Origin: Streptococcus oralis
GTDB lineage: Bacteria; Bacillota; Bacilli; Lactobacillales; Streptococcaceae
Reading direction: 5' to 3'
Assembly: GCF_001578705.1 (NCBI RefSeq)
Contig: NZ_KQ969040.1
Span: 38,820-102,819, forward strand
DNA length: 64,000 nucleotides
The position numbers and the translations under genes are program-made. How positions within the stretch are numbered: the stretch's first letter is position 1; every line of letters begins with the position of its first letter. This document shows, in pieces, positions 10,331 to 20,142 of this stretch. The notes beneath the pieces were generated by a model. The model had not been told where the DNA came from. It worked only from the letters and a program-made list of their open reading frames with translations, and searched no databases.

Positions 10331-10349
10331 CGAGATTGGAGTTTAAACT

Positions 10350-11690
10350 ATGTCAGAAAAATCGCAATGGGGCTCAAAACTAGGCTTTATTCTAGCATCT
10401 GCTGGTTCAGCCATTGGGCTTGGTGCCGTTTGGAAGTTCCCTTACATGACTGCTGCTAACGGTGGAGGAGGCTTTTTACTGGTCTTTCTCATCTCCACTA
10501 TTTTAATCGGTTTCCCGCTCCTGCTGGCTGAATTTGCCCTTGGTCGTAGTGCTGGCGTTTCCGCTATCAAAACCTTTGGAAAACTGGGCAACAATAGCAA
10601 GTACAACTTTATCGGTTGGATTGGTGCCTTTGCCCTTTTTATCCTTCTCTCCTTTTACAGTGTTATCGGAGGATGGATTCTGGTTTATCTGGGTATTGAG
10701 TTTGGGAAATTGTTCCAACTTGGTGGAACGGGTGATTATGCTCAGTTATTTACTTCAATCATTTCAAATCCAGCCATTGCCCTTGGCGCACAAGCTGCCT
10801 TTATCTTATTAAATATCTTTATTGTATCACGTGGGGTCCAAAAAGGGATTGAAAGAGCTTCGAAAGTCATGATGCCTCTGCTCTTTATCATCTTTGTCGT
10901 GATCATTGGGCGCTCTCTTAGCTTGCCAAATGCCATGGAAGGGGTTCTCTACTTCCTCAAACCAGACTTTTCAAAACTAACTAGCGCTGGCCTCCTCTAC
11001 GCTCTGGGACAATCTTTCTTTGCCCTCTCACTAGGGGTTACAGCCATGCTGACCTATGCTTCCTACTTGGACAAGAAAACCAATCTGGTCCAGTCAGGGG
11101 TTTCCGTCGTAGCCATGAACATCTCGGTATCCATCATGGCAGGTCTAGCCATTTTCCCAGCCATGTCAGCCTTCAATATCCAGTCTGAAGGGGGACCAAG
11201 CCTGCTCTTTATCGTCTTGCCCCAACTCTTTGACAAGATGCCTTTTGGAACCATTTTCTACATCCTCTTCCTCTTGCTATTCCTCTTTGCAACGGTTACT
11301 TCTTCTGTCGTGATGCTGGAAATCAATGTGGGCAATATCACCAACCAGGACAACAGCAAGCGTGCTAAATGGAGTGCCATTTTAGGAATTTTGACCTTTG
11401 TTTTTGGAATTCCTTCAGCCCTTTCTTACGGTGTCATGGCAAATGTTCACATTTTTGGAAAGACTTTCTTTGATGCTATGGACTTCTTGGTTTCTAATCT
11501 CCTCATGCCATTTGGTGCTCTCTGCCTGTCACTTTTTACAGGCTATATCTTTAAAAAGGCTCTTGCCATGGAGGAACTACACCTTGATGAAAGAGCATGG
11601 AAACAGGGACTTTTCCAAGTCTGGCTCTTCCTTCTTCGCTTTATCATTCCAATCATCATCATTGTGGTCTTTATCGCCCAATTTATGTAA
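10350..11690 (+). CDS. Sodium:neurotransmitter symporter (NSS/SNF) family transporter
   Basis: A 446-residue membrane protein with about 11-12 hydrophobic segments. The N-terminus SKLGFILASAGSAIGLGAVW, with the following NGGGGF, is the classic bacterial NSS (LeuT-like) signature around TM1. These symporters import amino acids with Na+; the substrate cannot be read from sequence. The ATG follows GGAG at a normal distance. The gene stands alone between a leader hairpin and a terminator, so it is probably regulated by attenuation. Confidence 0.9.
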   Translation: MSEKSQWGSKLGFILASAGSAIGLGAVWKFPYMTAANGGGGFLLVFLISTILIGFPLLLAEFALGRSAGVSAIKTFGKLGNNSKYNFIGWIGAFALFILLSFYSVIGGWILVYLGIEFGKLFQLGGTGDYAQLFTSIISNPAIALGAQAAFILLNIFIVSRGVQKGIERASKVMMPLLFIIFVVIIGRSLSLPNAMEGVLYFLKPDFSKLTSAGLLYALGQSFFALSLGVTAMLTYASYLDKKTNLVQSGVSVVAMNISVSIMAGLAIFPAMSAFNIQSEGGPSLLFIVLPQLFDKMPFGTIFYILFLLLFLFATVTSSVVMLEINVGNITNQDNSKRAKWSAILGILTFVFGIPSALSYGVMANVHIFGKTFFDAMDFLVSNLLMPFGALCLSLFTGYIFKKALAMEELHLDERAWKQGLFQVWLFLLRFIIPIIIIVVFIAQFM

Positions 11691-11691
11691 T

Positions 11692-11735
11692 CAAAAAGGA
11701 CTTGAGTAATGAACTCAGGCCCTTTCTTTTTTATG
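11692..11735. terminator. Bidirectional terminator between the NSS transporter and manA
   Basis: An imperfect 13-bp stem (AAAGGACTTGAGT with ACTCAGGCCCTTT) is flanked by A and T runs. It lies between converging genes. Confidence 0.7.
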
Positions 11736-12675
11736 GATGGCTAACAATCAATTCCAAATCTTGTCCTTCTAGGCTCCAAGCTTCAACATCACTAGGTAAG
11801 ATAAAGTGGCTACCTTTTTGGATTGGATAGTTTTTTCCGTCAACAGTAAGTTGACCTTGACCAGCCAAGACACTAAACAAGCTATAGTCAGTTGTCTTTT
11901 CAAAGTCAACTTTTCCAGTGATTTCCCACTTGTAAACTGCGAAGAAATCATTAGAAACAAGGAGAGTGGAACGTAAATCATCAGCTTTGATAGTTACGGG
12001 ACGGCTATTAGCAGGTTCACCAATGTTCAAGACATCGATGGATTTTTCAAGGTGAAGTTCACGCAAGTTGCCCTTGTCATCCTTGCGGTCAAAGTCATAG
12101 ACACGGTAGGTTGTATCACTAGACTGTTGCGTTTCAAGAATCAAGATACCTGCTCCGATAGCGTGCATGGTACCACTTGGTACATAGAAGAAATCTCCTG
12201 CCTTAACTGGCACTTTTGTCAGCAAGGCATCCCAGTTTTTGTCCTCGATTTGCTGACGGAGTTCTTCTTTTGATTTGGCATTGTGGCCATAGATAATCTC
12301 AGAACCTTCGTCTGCTGCGATGATATACCAGCACTCTGTTTTTCCGAGCTCGCCTTCGTGTTCTAGTCCATAGACATCGTCTGGATGAACTTGGACACTG
12401 AGCCAGTCGTTGGCATCGAGTATCTTGGTCAACAGTGGAAATACAGGTTCTGGACGATTGCCAAATAATTCACGATGCTCCGCATACAATGTAGCTAGGT
12501 CTGTTCCCTCGTAACGACCATTAGCGACCTTTGAAACCCCATTTGGGTGGGCTGAAATAGCCCAGTATTCTCCGATTTTTTCACTTGGGATATCGTAGCC
12601 AAACTCATCACGTAGCTTGGTTCCACCCCAGATTTTTTCTTGCATAACTGATTGTAAAAATAATGGTTCTGACAT
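11731..12675 (-). CDS. manA: Mannose-6-phosphate isomerase, class I
   Basis: It interconverts mannose-6-P and fructose-6-P, feeding mannose into glycolysis. The 314-residue length fits the short Firmicutes form. Zinc ligands can be read: Q95 and H97 in QVHPDD, E114 in KTECW, and H170 in PSGTMHAIG. The N-terminus has the family motif KIWGGTKL. Start at the ATG after GGAGA, with a -10 (TATAAT, 12705-12710) upstream. It is a single-gene unit. Confidence 0.95.
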   Translation of the reverse strand: MSEPLFLQSVMQEKIWGGTKLRDEFGYDIPSEKIGEYWAISAHPNGVSKVANGRYEGTDLATLYAEHRELFGNRPEPVFPLLTKILDANDWLSVQVHPDDVYGLEHEGELGKTECWYIIAADEGSEIIYGHNAKSKEELRQQIEDKNWDALLTKVPVKAGDFFYVPSGTMHAIGAGILILETQQSSDTTYRVYDFDRKDDKGNLRELHLEKSIDVLNIGEPANSRPVTIKADDLRSTLLVSNDFFAVYKWEITGKVDFEKTTDYSLFSVLAGQGQLTVDGKNYPIQKGSHFILPSDVEAWSLEGQDLELIVSHP

Positions 12676-12704
12676 CTTATTCTCCTGTCTGTTTTTCTCA
12701 CTTC

Positions 12705-12733
12705 ATTATAGCAAAAAACCAGGTCTTATTGAA
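12705..12733 (-). promoter_or_regulatory. Promoter of manA
   Basis: TATAAT (12705-12710) with a weak TTCAAT (12728-12733), 17 bp apart on the minus strand. The rest of 12734-12904 shows no gene, repeat or motif that I recognise. Confidence 0.45.
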
Positions 12734-12904
12734 CTCTTTTTCACACATTATAAAGTAGGGAGAAGATTTTATAAAAATAGTGACGAAATAATCTTTTACT
12801 TGATGGAGGAACCCCTAAAGCAGCACTCAGAAAGCTCGCTGTCAACGGCTGTTTTCCTCAACTCTCATTAGACTTCCTTTACTTGAGAATCTATTTTTAT
12901 GTAC

Positions 12905-12934
12905 AAAAAAAGACTGAAACCAGTCTTCTTTTAA
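12905..12934 (-). terminator. Terminator after the SemiSWEET gene
   Basis: AAGACTG and CAGTCTT arms with a 4-base loop, followed on the minus strand by seven T. Confidence 0.75.
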
Positions 12935-13191
12935 ATCAAAGCTGTGATAGCCGTTACTAGGCCAAAAACGATACCTGGAGCATTAGCAGCCGCAAGGGGG
13001 ATATCTCTTTCCTTTTTGAAAAGACCGTAGTAAACCCATAGACTACAGTTGATGGCTGCGACCAAGGGTTGGATGAAGTTTCCTTTTTGACCAGCTAGAT
13101 TGTTCATGATTTGTGGGAAGTAAGAGACATACATCATAACAGACATAAAGGTCGCTACCCAACCCAAAATTTTCATTTGTTTTTCAGACAT
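12931..13191 (-). CDS. SemiSWEET-type PQ-loop sugar transporter
   Basis: An 86-residue protein with three hydrophobic helices and a PQ motif in the first repeat (SYFPQIMNN), matching the bacterial SemiSWEET family, which dimerises to carry sugars across the membrane. I start it at the ATG after AGAGG (MSEKQMK); an ATG six codons further upstream has no ribosome site. The end carries NAPGIVFG. The neighbour manA suggests a link to hexose use. The substrate is unknown. Confidence 0.88.
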   Translation of the reverse strand: MSEKQMKILGWVATFMSVMMYVSYFPQIMNNLAGQKGNFIQPLVAAINCSLWVYYGLFKKERDIPLAAANAPGIVFGLVTAITALI

Positions 13192-13283
13192 TTTCAAAAC
13201 CTCTTTCATTTTTATGAATCATATTTTATAATCTTTCTTCAAAACAATCAAGACTTTGAAGCTTTTGTTATGAAGATGTAAAC

Positions 13284-13301
13284 TATCACAATCTTGTGAT
13301 A
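13284..13301. promoter_or_regulatory. Perfect 18-bp palindrome upstream of SemiSWEET
   Basis: TATCACAATCTTGTGATA is a perfect inverted repeat about 90 bp before the start codon, upstream of a candidate promoter (TTGATT, 17 bp, TAAAAT). It could be an operator; no regulator is adjacent. Confidence 0.4.
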
Positions 13302-13316
13302 AGAAAGAGGAAACAG

Positions 13317-13346
13317 AAAAAGACCGGATTGCTCCGATCTTTTAAT
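13317..13346 (-). terminator. Terminator after the VOC gene
   Basis: AAAGACCGGA and TCCGATCTTT arms with loop TTGC, followed on the minus strand by a T run. It lies about 60 bp after the VOC stop codon. Confidence 0.6.
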
Positions 13347-13408
13347 AATTCACATTCTCAATTTCTGTTTTAAAAATAGCTAAGGTTAACGTCAAATGAT
13401 TAAGCGCC

Positions 13409-13756
13409 CTACTTCATACGATAAAAATCAATCACTAGACCAGCAGGTCCCTTAACTAGCAGCGACTCCGTACCCCAATCAGTTACAGCCGGACCGTGTA
13501 AAATGTCGGCACCAAGCTCTTTCAACCGTTGGTAGTTCTGGTCTACATCCTCAACCTCAATGTGAAGAATGATGCCTGACTGAAACTTTTCCAAAGGAAT
13601 CAAATGATTTTGAGACAACATAAGACAGTGACTGCCAATCGTGAACTGAGCAAAACTGTCATCAACATAATCAGACTTTTTATCCAAAATACGCTCCAAG
13701 TCAGCACAGACTTGAGGAACATCTGAAACGATAAGATCTAATTGATTTAAATTCAT
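13409..13756 (-). CDS. VOC (glyoxalase/bleomycin-resistance fold) protein
   Basis: A 115-residue single-domain VOC protein with the usual pattern: N-terminal LDLIVSDV, middle ILHIEVEDVDQNYQRLKELG, and C-terminal LVKGPAGLVIDFYRMK. Members include glyoxalases, dioxygenases and drug-binding proteins; nothing here selects one. A small protein at this place beside spxB is known in pneumococcus. The start follows an AGGTG site. It now lies directly downstream of the broken NACHT gene. Confidence 0.8.
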   Translation of the reverse strand: MNLNQLDLIVSDVPQVCADLERILDKKSDYVDDSFAQFTIGSHCLMLSQNHLIPLEKFQSGIILHIEVEDVDQNYQRLKELGADILHGPAVTDWGTESLLVKGPAGLVIDFYRMK

Positions 13757-13779
13757 TTGTATACACCTGAATAGATTAT

Positions 13780-15580
13780 TTATAGTTCCTCTATGATACT
13801 AGCTACCTTTCGTTTTTTCGTTTTCATATTATGTGTAGATTCATATATTTTATATATAAATTCAACTTGATTAGATAACCAAGAGAACATATTTACAAAT
13901 TTTTCTTCACCAAATAGCTCTATTCCTTCGTTAATATTCATAAAATAAGTGTGTTCTCTTTTTTTCGAATTAAAAATCTCATAATCCTCTTTTGAAACGA
14001 AATCTTTTTTATCATTCTGGTACTTATTCAATCGAGTTAATAGTATTAAACCATTACATAAATATTTATCTTTAATATACAAACTACCCCTATATTTTTG
14101 ATTTTCTTCTTGTTCTTCAATAGAAAATCTATCAAATAATGTTTTTAAAAAAAATTAGCAGACCTTCTTTTTCATAAAGTTTAATAATATTTTCCATAAC
14201 AGGTTTTAGAATAATATAGTTTACTTTTTCATTTTGCAAATCAAACAACATGTAAAAATATGAATCCGTTTGTATTGTTGAAGATTCTCTGAGCCATCCA
14301 TCTAATAGTTTTTCTTGAGTAATATCGGGTAATTTACAAGTGTACCATGCTGAAAAATATTCTTGAAAAGAGCGATGAGAGAATCTATATTCTAGTCCTT
14401 CTTTCACAAGCATACAGACAGAATGCACTAAATCTTCCTGAAAGTCATCAACATTAAAACTAAATTTGTCTTTGAATTTTTCTTTCGCACTATTAATTAG
14501 TTCATGTAATCTTGTTTCAGAAAATTCATATTCTCCTTTAAAGTATGATTTAAAGCAAATGTAGGAGAATACAAGTTTAAAATCCTCACAACTTAAACCA
14601 CTTCGTATATCTCTTACAAATGAATCTTTCGTAGCATCATGTACATTAAATAGAGTTACAAATGCTTCCTCGTAAAAATCATTTAAACGCTCAGGAATTG
14701 ATGCATGTTTTTGGAATGTTAATAACATAATTGTCAATAATCAAGGATTAGAAGCAAATGATTTATATTTTTTATATAATTTCTTATCTAATTCCTCAGA
14801 AAAGATTGATTTTGCCGTTTCATCAAAATCAATCTTATTAATTAGACTCAATGCTTGTTCTTTAGTTAATGGTAATGACTCAAACTCACTAAAATCTGAC
14901 CAGCCTATAAATTCTGTTGATGGTCTAGAGGAAACAAAAACTTGGTTTGAGGCATACCTTTCACAGAACACCTTAATTTCTTTAGTAATAGAAGCTTTCT
15001 TATCATGGTGAATTTCATCAAATCCATCTAAAAAAATTATGTAAGCACCTTGTTCTAAGCTATCGTCAAAATACTTTCTTTCCAACCTAAATCCATTTGA
15101 TACCAAAGTTTTAAATATTAAATTTGAAATACTTAATTCTTTATTCTCTAAAGTGTTCAAACTTCTTAATTCGATAAATACTGGAATAAAATTTGTAACT
15201 TCCATCGAATTTAAAAAAAGATGTTTAAACAATATTGACTTACCAATTCCACCAGTTCCTGTAACTAAAATTTTACTATCAATTTCTAATAAATTATTAA
15301 TATCAGAAGAAGAGAGTATTTGACCTGCATAAGATATACCTGTAGCTTCATAAAAAGAGTATAGATCTTTTCTTTCTCTCCTATAAATAATAGTTTTTAT
15401 TTTACCATATCTGTCCTTTGTATTTTTTAGATAATCTTCATATGCTGTTCTATATTCAATAGCTGCACTAGCATCAAGATCTTTAAAATAACTTTTAATT
15501 TTTTCCCAACCTAGATTAATTCCACTCTTTACTATATCAGTTGCTACACTAGTTACTATAGCTTTTCCGTCAATATCCAT
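13780..15580 (-). pseudogene. NACHT-like STAND NTPase, broken by a stop codon and a frameshift
   Basis: Three frames join into one protein of about 600 residues. Part 1 (15580-14744): an N-terminal helical region, Walker A GTGGIGKS at 108-115, Walker B IIFLDGFDE at about 181-189, and a sensor-like VSSRP at 216-220. An in-frame TGA at 14741-14743 replaces an expected Leu in SNP-x-LLTIM. Part 2 (14740-14132) holds winged-helix-like text ending RFSHRSFQEYFSAW. At an 8-T/5-A run near 14146-14158 one extra base shifts the frame; the continuation (KTLFDRFSIEEQEEN) runs to 13780. Bacterial NACHT proteins are known anti-phage sensors. The stretch is clearly richer in A/T than its neighbours and sits between VOC and spxB, so it was probably acquired. 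Start ATG follows GGAG. Confidence 0.8.
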
Positions 15581-15613
15581 GCTAATCTCCTTTTTAATTT
15601 CACTATTAGTCTT

Positions 15614-15643
15614 ATTTTACCATAAATAAAATTTTCCAAACAA
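15614..15643 (-). promoter_or_regulatory. Candidate promoter of the NACHT-like gene
   Basis: TTGTTT (15638-15643) and TAAAAT (15614-15619) are 18 bp apart on the minus strand, about 35 bp before the start. Confidence 0.45.
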
Positions 15644-15727
15644 ATTTTTAATATGCCATAGGTCTATTATATCACTATTTGTAAAAAAATATATGAACAT
15701 ATGTTACCTCAAGGACTTAATACGCAA

Positions 15728-15901
15728 ATTTAAAAGAGACTGGGACAAAAGTCTAACCTTAAATATAAAAAGCGAACAAAATCAGTTATCTGACACTCAG
15801 AATTCTGTCTTGTTCGCTTTTTTGTCTAATCTATCGATTTTAAAAATTTATAATAAAGAATTCCTAAAATCAAAATCTTTTTGTCCCAGACTCTTTTAAA
15901 T
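15728..15901. mobile_element. MITE-like element with terminal inverted repeats and inner hairpin
   Basis: About 174 bp bounded by inverted repeats of about 24 bp (left arm from 15728, right arm to 15901), identical but for one base and sharing CTGGGACAAAA. Inside, AAAAAGCGAACAA (15767-15779) pairs with TTGTTCGCTTTTT (15810-15822), making a second stem. No transposase is coded. It lies just past the spxB stop, and the inner hairpin can serve as a bidirectional terminator. Confidence 0.65.
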
Positions 15902-15921
15902 AACAATTTTTCTTAGAGGAA

Positions 15922-17697
15922 TTATTTAATTGCGCGTGATTGCAATCCTTCTTCTTCCAAGAAGAGGCGGAATGGTACGAGTTCTTCTGCTTCGTATTTT
16001 TCCTTGAAGGCTTTGATTGCTTCTTCTGAGTGAAGTTTTGGATCGAGTTCAAGTACTTCTACTGGAAGTGGACGATGTTGAGAGATGCGAGCATCGATCA
16101 CAACAGTTTTACCTTCTTTATTGAGTTTCACAGCTTCTGCAACAACTGCATCGATATCTTCGATACGATCAACTGTAAATCCTACAGCACCTTGCGCTTC
16201 AGCGATTTTCGCGTAGTCCGCGTTAGGGAAGTCACAACCAAACAAGTGTTTGTTTGTGTCTTCGTATTTGTCCTTGATGAAGGCATATTTACCATTTGAG
16301 AAGACAACGTTGATAACTGGAAGGTCGTATTGAACGTTTGTGATCACGTCTGGGTAGCACATGTTGAATGCACCGTCACCCATGATGTTCCATACTTGGC
16401 GATCTGGATTGTCTTTCTTAGCAGCGATACCACCAGGAAGGGCAATACCCATTGTCGCAAAGAGTGGAGATGTACGCCACATGTTCTTAGGTGTCATGTG
16501 AAGGTGACGAGTAGATGTTTGAGTAGTGTCACCTACGTCGATTGAGTAGATAGCGTCTTGATCAGCATGTTTGTTGATTGCATTGTAAACTTGGTACAAT
16601 TGCAGTTCACCCTCAGTTTTACCTTCGAGTTTATTCATGTAATCTCGCCAGTTTTGGTTGTTCTTAACGTTTGCACGCCACCATGGAGTAGACTCAACTG
16701 GGTTTACTTTGTCAAGGATTGCTTTAGCTGCTTGACCTGCATCACCAAGGATAGAAGCGTCAAGAGCATGACGTTTACCAAGTTTGTAAGGGTCGATATC
16801 CACTTGGATGAATTTTTCAGTGTTCTTGAAGGCTTCGTAAACTTCAGCAAATGGGAAGTTTGAACCAAGGAAAAGAACGGTGTCTGCTTCAAAGACCACT
16901 TCGTTGGCTGGTTTCCAACCAACACGGTAAGCAGAACCTGTCAAACCTTCGTAGTTCCATTCGAAAGCTTCAAAGTTTTTACCAGTTGTGATGATTGGTG
17001 CTTTGATTTTACGTGACAATTCAGTAATCACTTCACCAGCTTTAACACCACCATAACCAGCGTAGATAACTGGGCGTTCAGCATTATTCAAGATTTCAAC
17101 AGCTTTGTCGATTTCAACTTCGTTCAAGGCAGGAGCGATGAATGAACGTTCGTATGAACCTGAACCGTAGTATGAGTTTTCGTCGATTTCTTGGAAACCG
17201 AAGTTTACTGGGATTTCAACAACAGCTGGACCCTTTTTAGAAACTGCAGCACGGCAAGCTTCGTCAATTACTTTTGGCAATTGCTCAGCATAAGCGACAC
17301 GTTTGTTGTAGACAGCGATACCATTGTACATTGGGTTTTGGTTCAATTCTTGGAAAGCATCCATGTTGAGTTCGTTAACTGGACGTGATCCAAGGATAGC
17401 AAGGAATGGAGTGTTATCCATAGCTGCATCGTAAACACCGTTAATCAAGTGAGTCGCACCTGGACCACCTGAACCAACTGCAACCCCGATTGAGCCGCCG
17501 AATTTAGCTTGCATCACCGCTGCAAGAGCACCTGTTTCTTCGTGGCGAACTTGCAAGAAGCGGATATCTTTGTCTTCAGCCAAAGCATCCATCAATGAGC
17601 TGAGTGTTCCTGATGGGATACCGTAGATTGTGTCTACGCCCCATGTTTTCAATACGTTGAGCATTGCTGCAGATGCAGTAATTTTCCCTTGAGTCAT
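15922..17697 (-). CDS. spxB: Pyruvate oxidase
   Basis: It turns pyruvate, phosphate and O2 into acetyl phosphate, CO2 and H2O2 using thiamin diphosphate and FAD, and is the main H2O2 source in mitis-group streptococci. The 591-residue length matches SpxB. The ThDP motif starts at GDGAF (residue 440) and runs to the VVFSN segment; the N-terminal PYR domain has the conserved [10 protein letters not shown]. Start at the ATG after GAAGGAGAG. The long upstream region holds cre-like palindromes. Neighbours are the copper operon and the NACHT/MITE insert. A strain with lactate oxidase as well, as here, can cycle lactate to acetyl phosphate. Confidence 0.96.
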   Translation of the reverse strand: MTQGKITASAAMLNVLKTWGVDTIYGIPSGTLSSLMDALAEDKDIRFLQVRHEETGALAAVMQAKFGGSIGVAVGSGGPGATHLINGVYDAAMDNTPFLAILGSRPVNELNMDAFQELNQNPMYNGIAVYNKRVAYAEQLPKVIDEACRAAVSKKGPAVVEIPVNFGFQEIDENSYYGSGSYERSFIAPALNEVEIDKAVEILNNAERPVIYAGYGGVKAGEVITELSRKIKAPIITTGKNFEAFEWNYEGLTGSAYRVGWKPANEVVFEADTVLFLGSNFPFAEVYEAFKNTEKFIQVDIDPYKLGKRHALDASILGDAGQAAKAILDKVNPVESTPWWRANVKNNQNWRDYMNKLEGKTEGELQLYQVYNAINKHADQDAIYSIDVGDTTQTSTRHLHMTPKNMWRTSPLFATMGIALPGGIAAKKDNPDRQVWNIMGDGAFNMCYPDVITNVQYDLPVINVVFSNGKYAFIKDKYEDTNKHLFGCDFPNADYAKIAEAQGAVGFTVDRIEDIDAVVAEAVKLNKEGKTVVIDARISQHRPLPVEVLELDPKLHSEEAIKAFKEKYEAEELVPFRLFLEEEGLQSRAIK

Positions 17698-17734
17698 AAT
17701 GATAACTCTCCTTCAAAATAATTTCATACATTTA

Positions 17735-17771
17735 CAAAAAGCGCTTTTATATGTTGTTTGAAAGCGATTCA
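17735..17771. promoter_or_regulatory. cre-like palindromes upstream of spxB
   Basis: AAAAGCGCTTTT (17737-17748) is a perfect palindrome and TGAAAGCGATTCA (17759-17771) is a second near-palindrome. Both resemble CcpA (cre) sites but deviate from the 14-bp consensus. I could not fix the -10/-35 of spxB. Confidence 0.45.
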
Positions 17772-17886
17772 GTAAATTTACAATCCTAATTTACCACATT
17801 TACTTTGAGTATCCTAAGAATGTGCTCAGAAGTTTTCATTCTCTATTACAGCACAGATTGAAAACGCTTCGCAGAACTGTTTTATA

Positions 17887-17912
17887 ATAAAAAAGCGAGC
17901 AAGCTCGCTTTT
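17887..17912 (-). terminator. Terminator of the copper operon
   Basis: AAAAGCGAGC (17891-17900) and GCTCGCTTTT (17903-17912) form a perfect 10-bp stem overlapping the copA stop, with a T run beyond on the minus strand. Confidence 0.85.
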
Positions 17913-20133
17913 AGTCTATTTTACTAAAGTTTAGCATGAGTGAACTGGTTAAAACAGATACAGAACTAAAGGCCATGGCTAGACCAGCCAGTTCTGGATT
18001 GAGAGCCAATCCAATTCCTGAAAAGACTCCTGCTGCAACCGGAATTCCGATAACATTATAGATAAAGGCCCAGAAGAGATTGAGCAAGATACGATTGAAG
18101 GTTCTCTTACTCATATCAAAGGCTCGAACCACTCCTGTCAAATCATTGTGAGTAAGAACAATCCCTGCTGACTCAATAGCAATATCGGTTCCTGCACCCA
18201 TGGCAATCCCGACATCTGCTACACTGAGGGCTGGCGCATCATTGATGCCATCTCCGACAAAGGCTACTTTACCAGCCTGTTGCAGTTGATGGATTTCATG
18301 AGCTTTTTCTTCTGGCAAGACACCAGCAATAACCTCCTCAATGCCGATCTGATCTGCAATGGCACGCGCGACACCTGCATTATCTCCTGTCAGCATAACT
18401 GTTCGGAGACCACATTTTTTCAACTGACTGATGGCGAGCTTGGCATTTTCCTTGGGAATATCCTGTAGGGCAAGCAAGCCTTTGATTTCATTGTCAACAG
18501 CCAAGTACACAACTGTCTTAGCTTCTTTTTCCAGTTCTTCAAGTTTTTCCTGATAAGCACTAGAAATATCCATTCCATCTAGCATTTTAGCATTTCCAAG
18601 CAAAACTTGTTTCCCATTGATTTGTCCTGAAACACCTTTTCCATGCAAGGCTTGGAAATTTTCTACAGTATGAAGCTCAAGTCCTGCTTCAGTCGCTCGC
18701 TTGACAATGGCTTGAGCCAATGGATGCTGAGAGGCGTCTTCTAAAGAGGCAGCTAAGCCGAGCACTTCTATCTCGTTGCCAATGATATCAGTGACAACTG
18801 GTTTTCCTTCCGTCAAAGTCCCTGTCTTATCAAAGACGAGAGTTTGGACTTTCTGGATCTCCTGTAAGACGGTTCCATTCTTGAGGAGAACTCCCATCTT
18901 GGCACTACGCCCTGTCCCTACCATGAGAGCCGTTGGTGTTGCAAGACCTAGGGCACAAGGACAGGCAATGATCAGAACTGCCACCCCATAAAGTAGAGAG
19001 GCCACAAAGCTAGCACCAAGCAAGACAAACCAAATCCAAAAAGTTAAAATCGCTAAAATGACAACTGCAGGAACAAAAATCCCTGAAATCTTATCCGTCA
19101 AGTCTTGAATTGGTGCGCGGCTGGTCTGGGCTTTCTTCACAAAGTCTACAATCTGAGCCAAGACAGTCTCTGAACCAACTTTTTCCGCCTTAAAGACAAG
19201 AGTTCCACTGTTATTAATCGTTGAGCCAATAACGGTATCTCCCACCGTTTTGTCCACTGGCAGACTCTCACCTGTCACCATGGATTCGTCAATACTGGAG
19301 ACACCTTCGACTACAACACCATCAACCGCAATCTTTTCTCCAGGTCGCACTCGAATCAGATCACCTACCTTGACTTGCTCCAAGGGAACTTGAACATAGC
19401 GATCATCACGCAAGACTTCTGCTGTTTTGGCTTGTAAATCCAGTAATTTCTCCACAGCTTGGGAAGTGTTTTTTCTCATTTTTTCCTCAAAAACCGCCCC
19501 CAAAAGAACGAAGAAGAGGATAAATCCAGCACTTTCAAAGTAAACAGGGAGACCAGCAAAGAGAGCAACTAGACTATAAAGATAGGCTACTAGAGTTCCC
19601 AGTGCCACCAAGGTATCCATGTTGGCATTGTGCTTTTTAAAGCTGGCCCAAGCGCTCTGGATATAAGGACCACCTGCCACCAACATAATCGGCGTTGTAG
19701 CTAAAAAGGTACCCCAATGCATGACTGGGTGACTGATAGTCCCTGTCAACATCCCAATCATGAGGAAAACAAGAGGCAGGGTAAAGATGCTAGTAATCCA
19801 AAAACGCTGCAAGAGTGACAAAGATTTTCGAGTCTTCTCAACTACGGTATAGCTTCCCTTTTGCATCTTCATACCACAAGAAAATTCATGTTGGCCTAAT
19901 TCTTGAGGAGTAAAACGAATTGTCTTCTCCTCGTCCACACCGATTGGTTCTAGAATTCCTTCTTCTTCGAAGAGAATTTCCTTGTAACAGTTTGAAGGGG
20001 TTGCACGATGAAAGGTGATCTCAGCTGGAATCCCTTTTTGAAGCTGAATATGGGCTGGATGATAACCTTTTTCAGCTCGGATACGGATTTTTTGAATGCC
20101 ATTTTCTAGGCTTGCTTTCACAATTTCTGTCAT
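17911..20133 (-). CDS. copA: Copper-exporting P-type ATPase
   Basis: It pumps Cu(I) out of the cell. About 740 residues. The first ~105 residues are not the usual HMA domain but a cupredoxin-like domain ([19 protein letters not shown]) resembling CupA. The P1B core follows: MVTGES, CPC at about 391-393 in TM6, DKTGT with the phosphorylated Asp at about 435, and [10 protein letters not shown]. Two ATGs are adjacent; the second is better spaced from AGGAGG and is used here. It is the last gene of copY-cupA-copA, seven bases after cupA. Confidence 0.95.
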   Translation of the reverse strand: MTEIVKASLENGIQKIRIRAEKGYHPAHIQLQKGIPAEITFHRATPSNCYKEILFEEEGILEPIGVDEEKTIRFTPQELGQHEFSCGMKMQKGSYTVVEKTRKSLSLLQRFWITSIFTLPLVFLMIGMLTGTISHPVMHWGTFLATTPIMLVAGGPYIQSAWASFKKHNANMDTLVALGTLVAYLYSLVALFAGLPVYFESAGFILFFVLLGAVFEEKMRKNTSQAVEKLLDLQAKTAEVLRDDRYVQVPLEQVKVGDLIRVRPGEKIAVDGVVVEGVSSIDESMVTGESLPVDKTVGDTVIGSTINNSGTLVFKAEKVGSETVLAQIVDFVKKAQTSRAPIQDLTDKISGIFVPAVVILAILTFWIWFVLLGASFVASLLYGVAVLIIACPCALGLATPTALMVGTGRSAKMGVLLKNGTVLQEIQKVQTLVFDKTGTLTEGKPVVTDIIGNEIEVLGLAASLEDASQHPLAQAIVKRATEAGLELHTVENFQALHGKGVSGQINGKQVLLGNAKMLDGMDISSAYQEKLEELEKEAKTVVYLAVDNEIKGLLALQDIPKENAKLAISQLKKCGLRTVMLTGDNAGVARAIADQIGIEEVIAGVLPEEKAHEIHQLQQAGKVAFVGDGINDAPALSVADVGIAMGAGTDIAIESAGIVLTHNDLTGVVRAFDMSKRTFNRILLNLFWAFIYNVIGIPVAAGVFSGIGLALNPELAGLAMAFSSVSVLTSSLMLNFSKID

Positions 20134-20142
20134 CATTTCCTC

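Noticed and set aside
12734-12904. Possible small gene or remnant between manA and SemiSWEET
   Set aside because: No frame with a ribosome site and no recognisable motif was found.
15693-15899. Short plus-strand open frame
   Set aside because: It lies across the MITE-like element and both hairpins; no ribosome site.
17813-17822. Possible BOX element from a TACTTTGAGTAT match
   Set aside because: Only about ten bases resemble boxA; no boxB or boxC follows.
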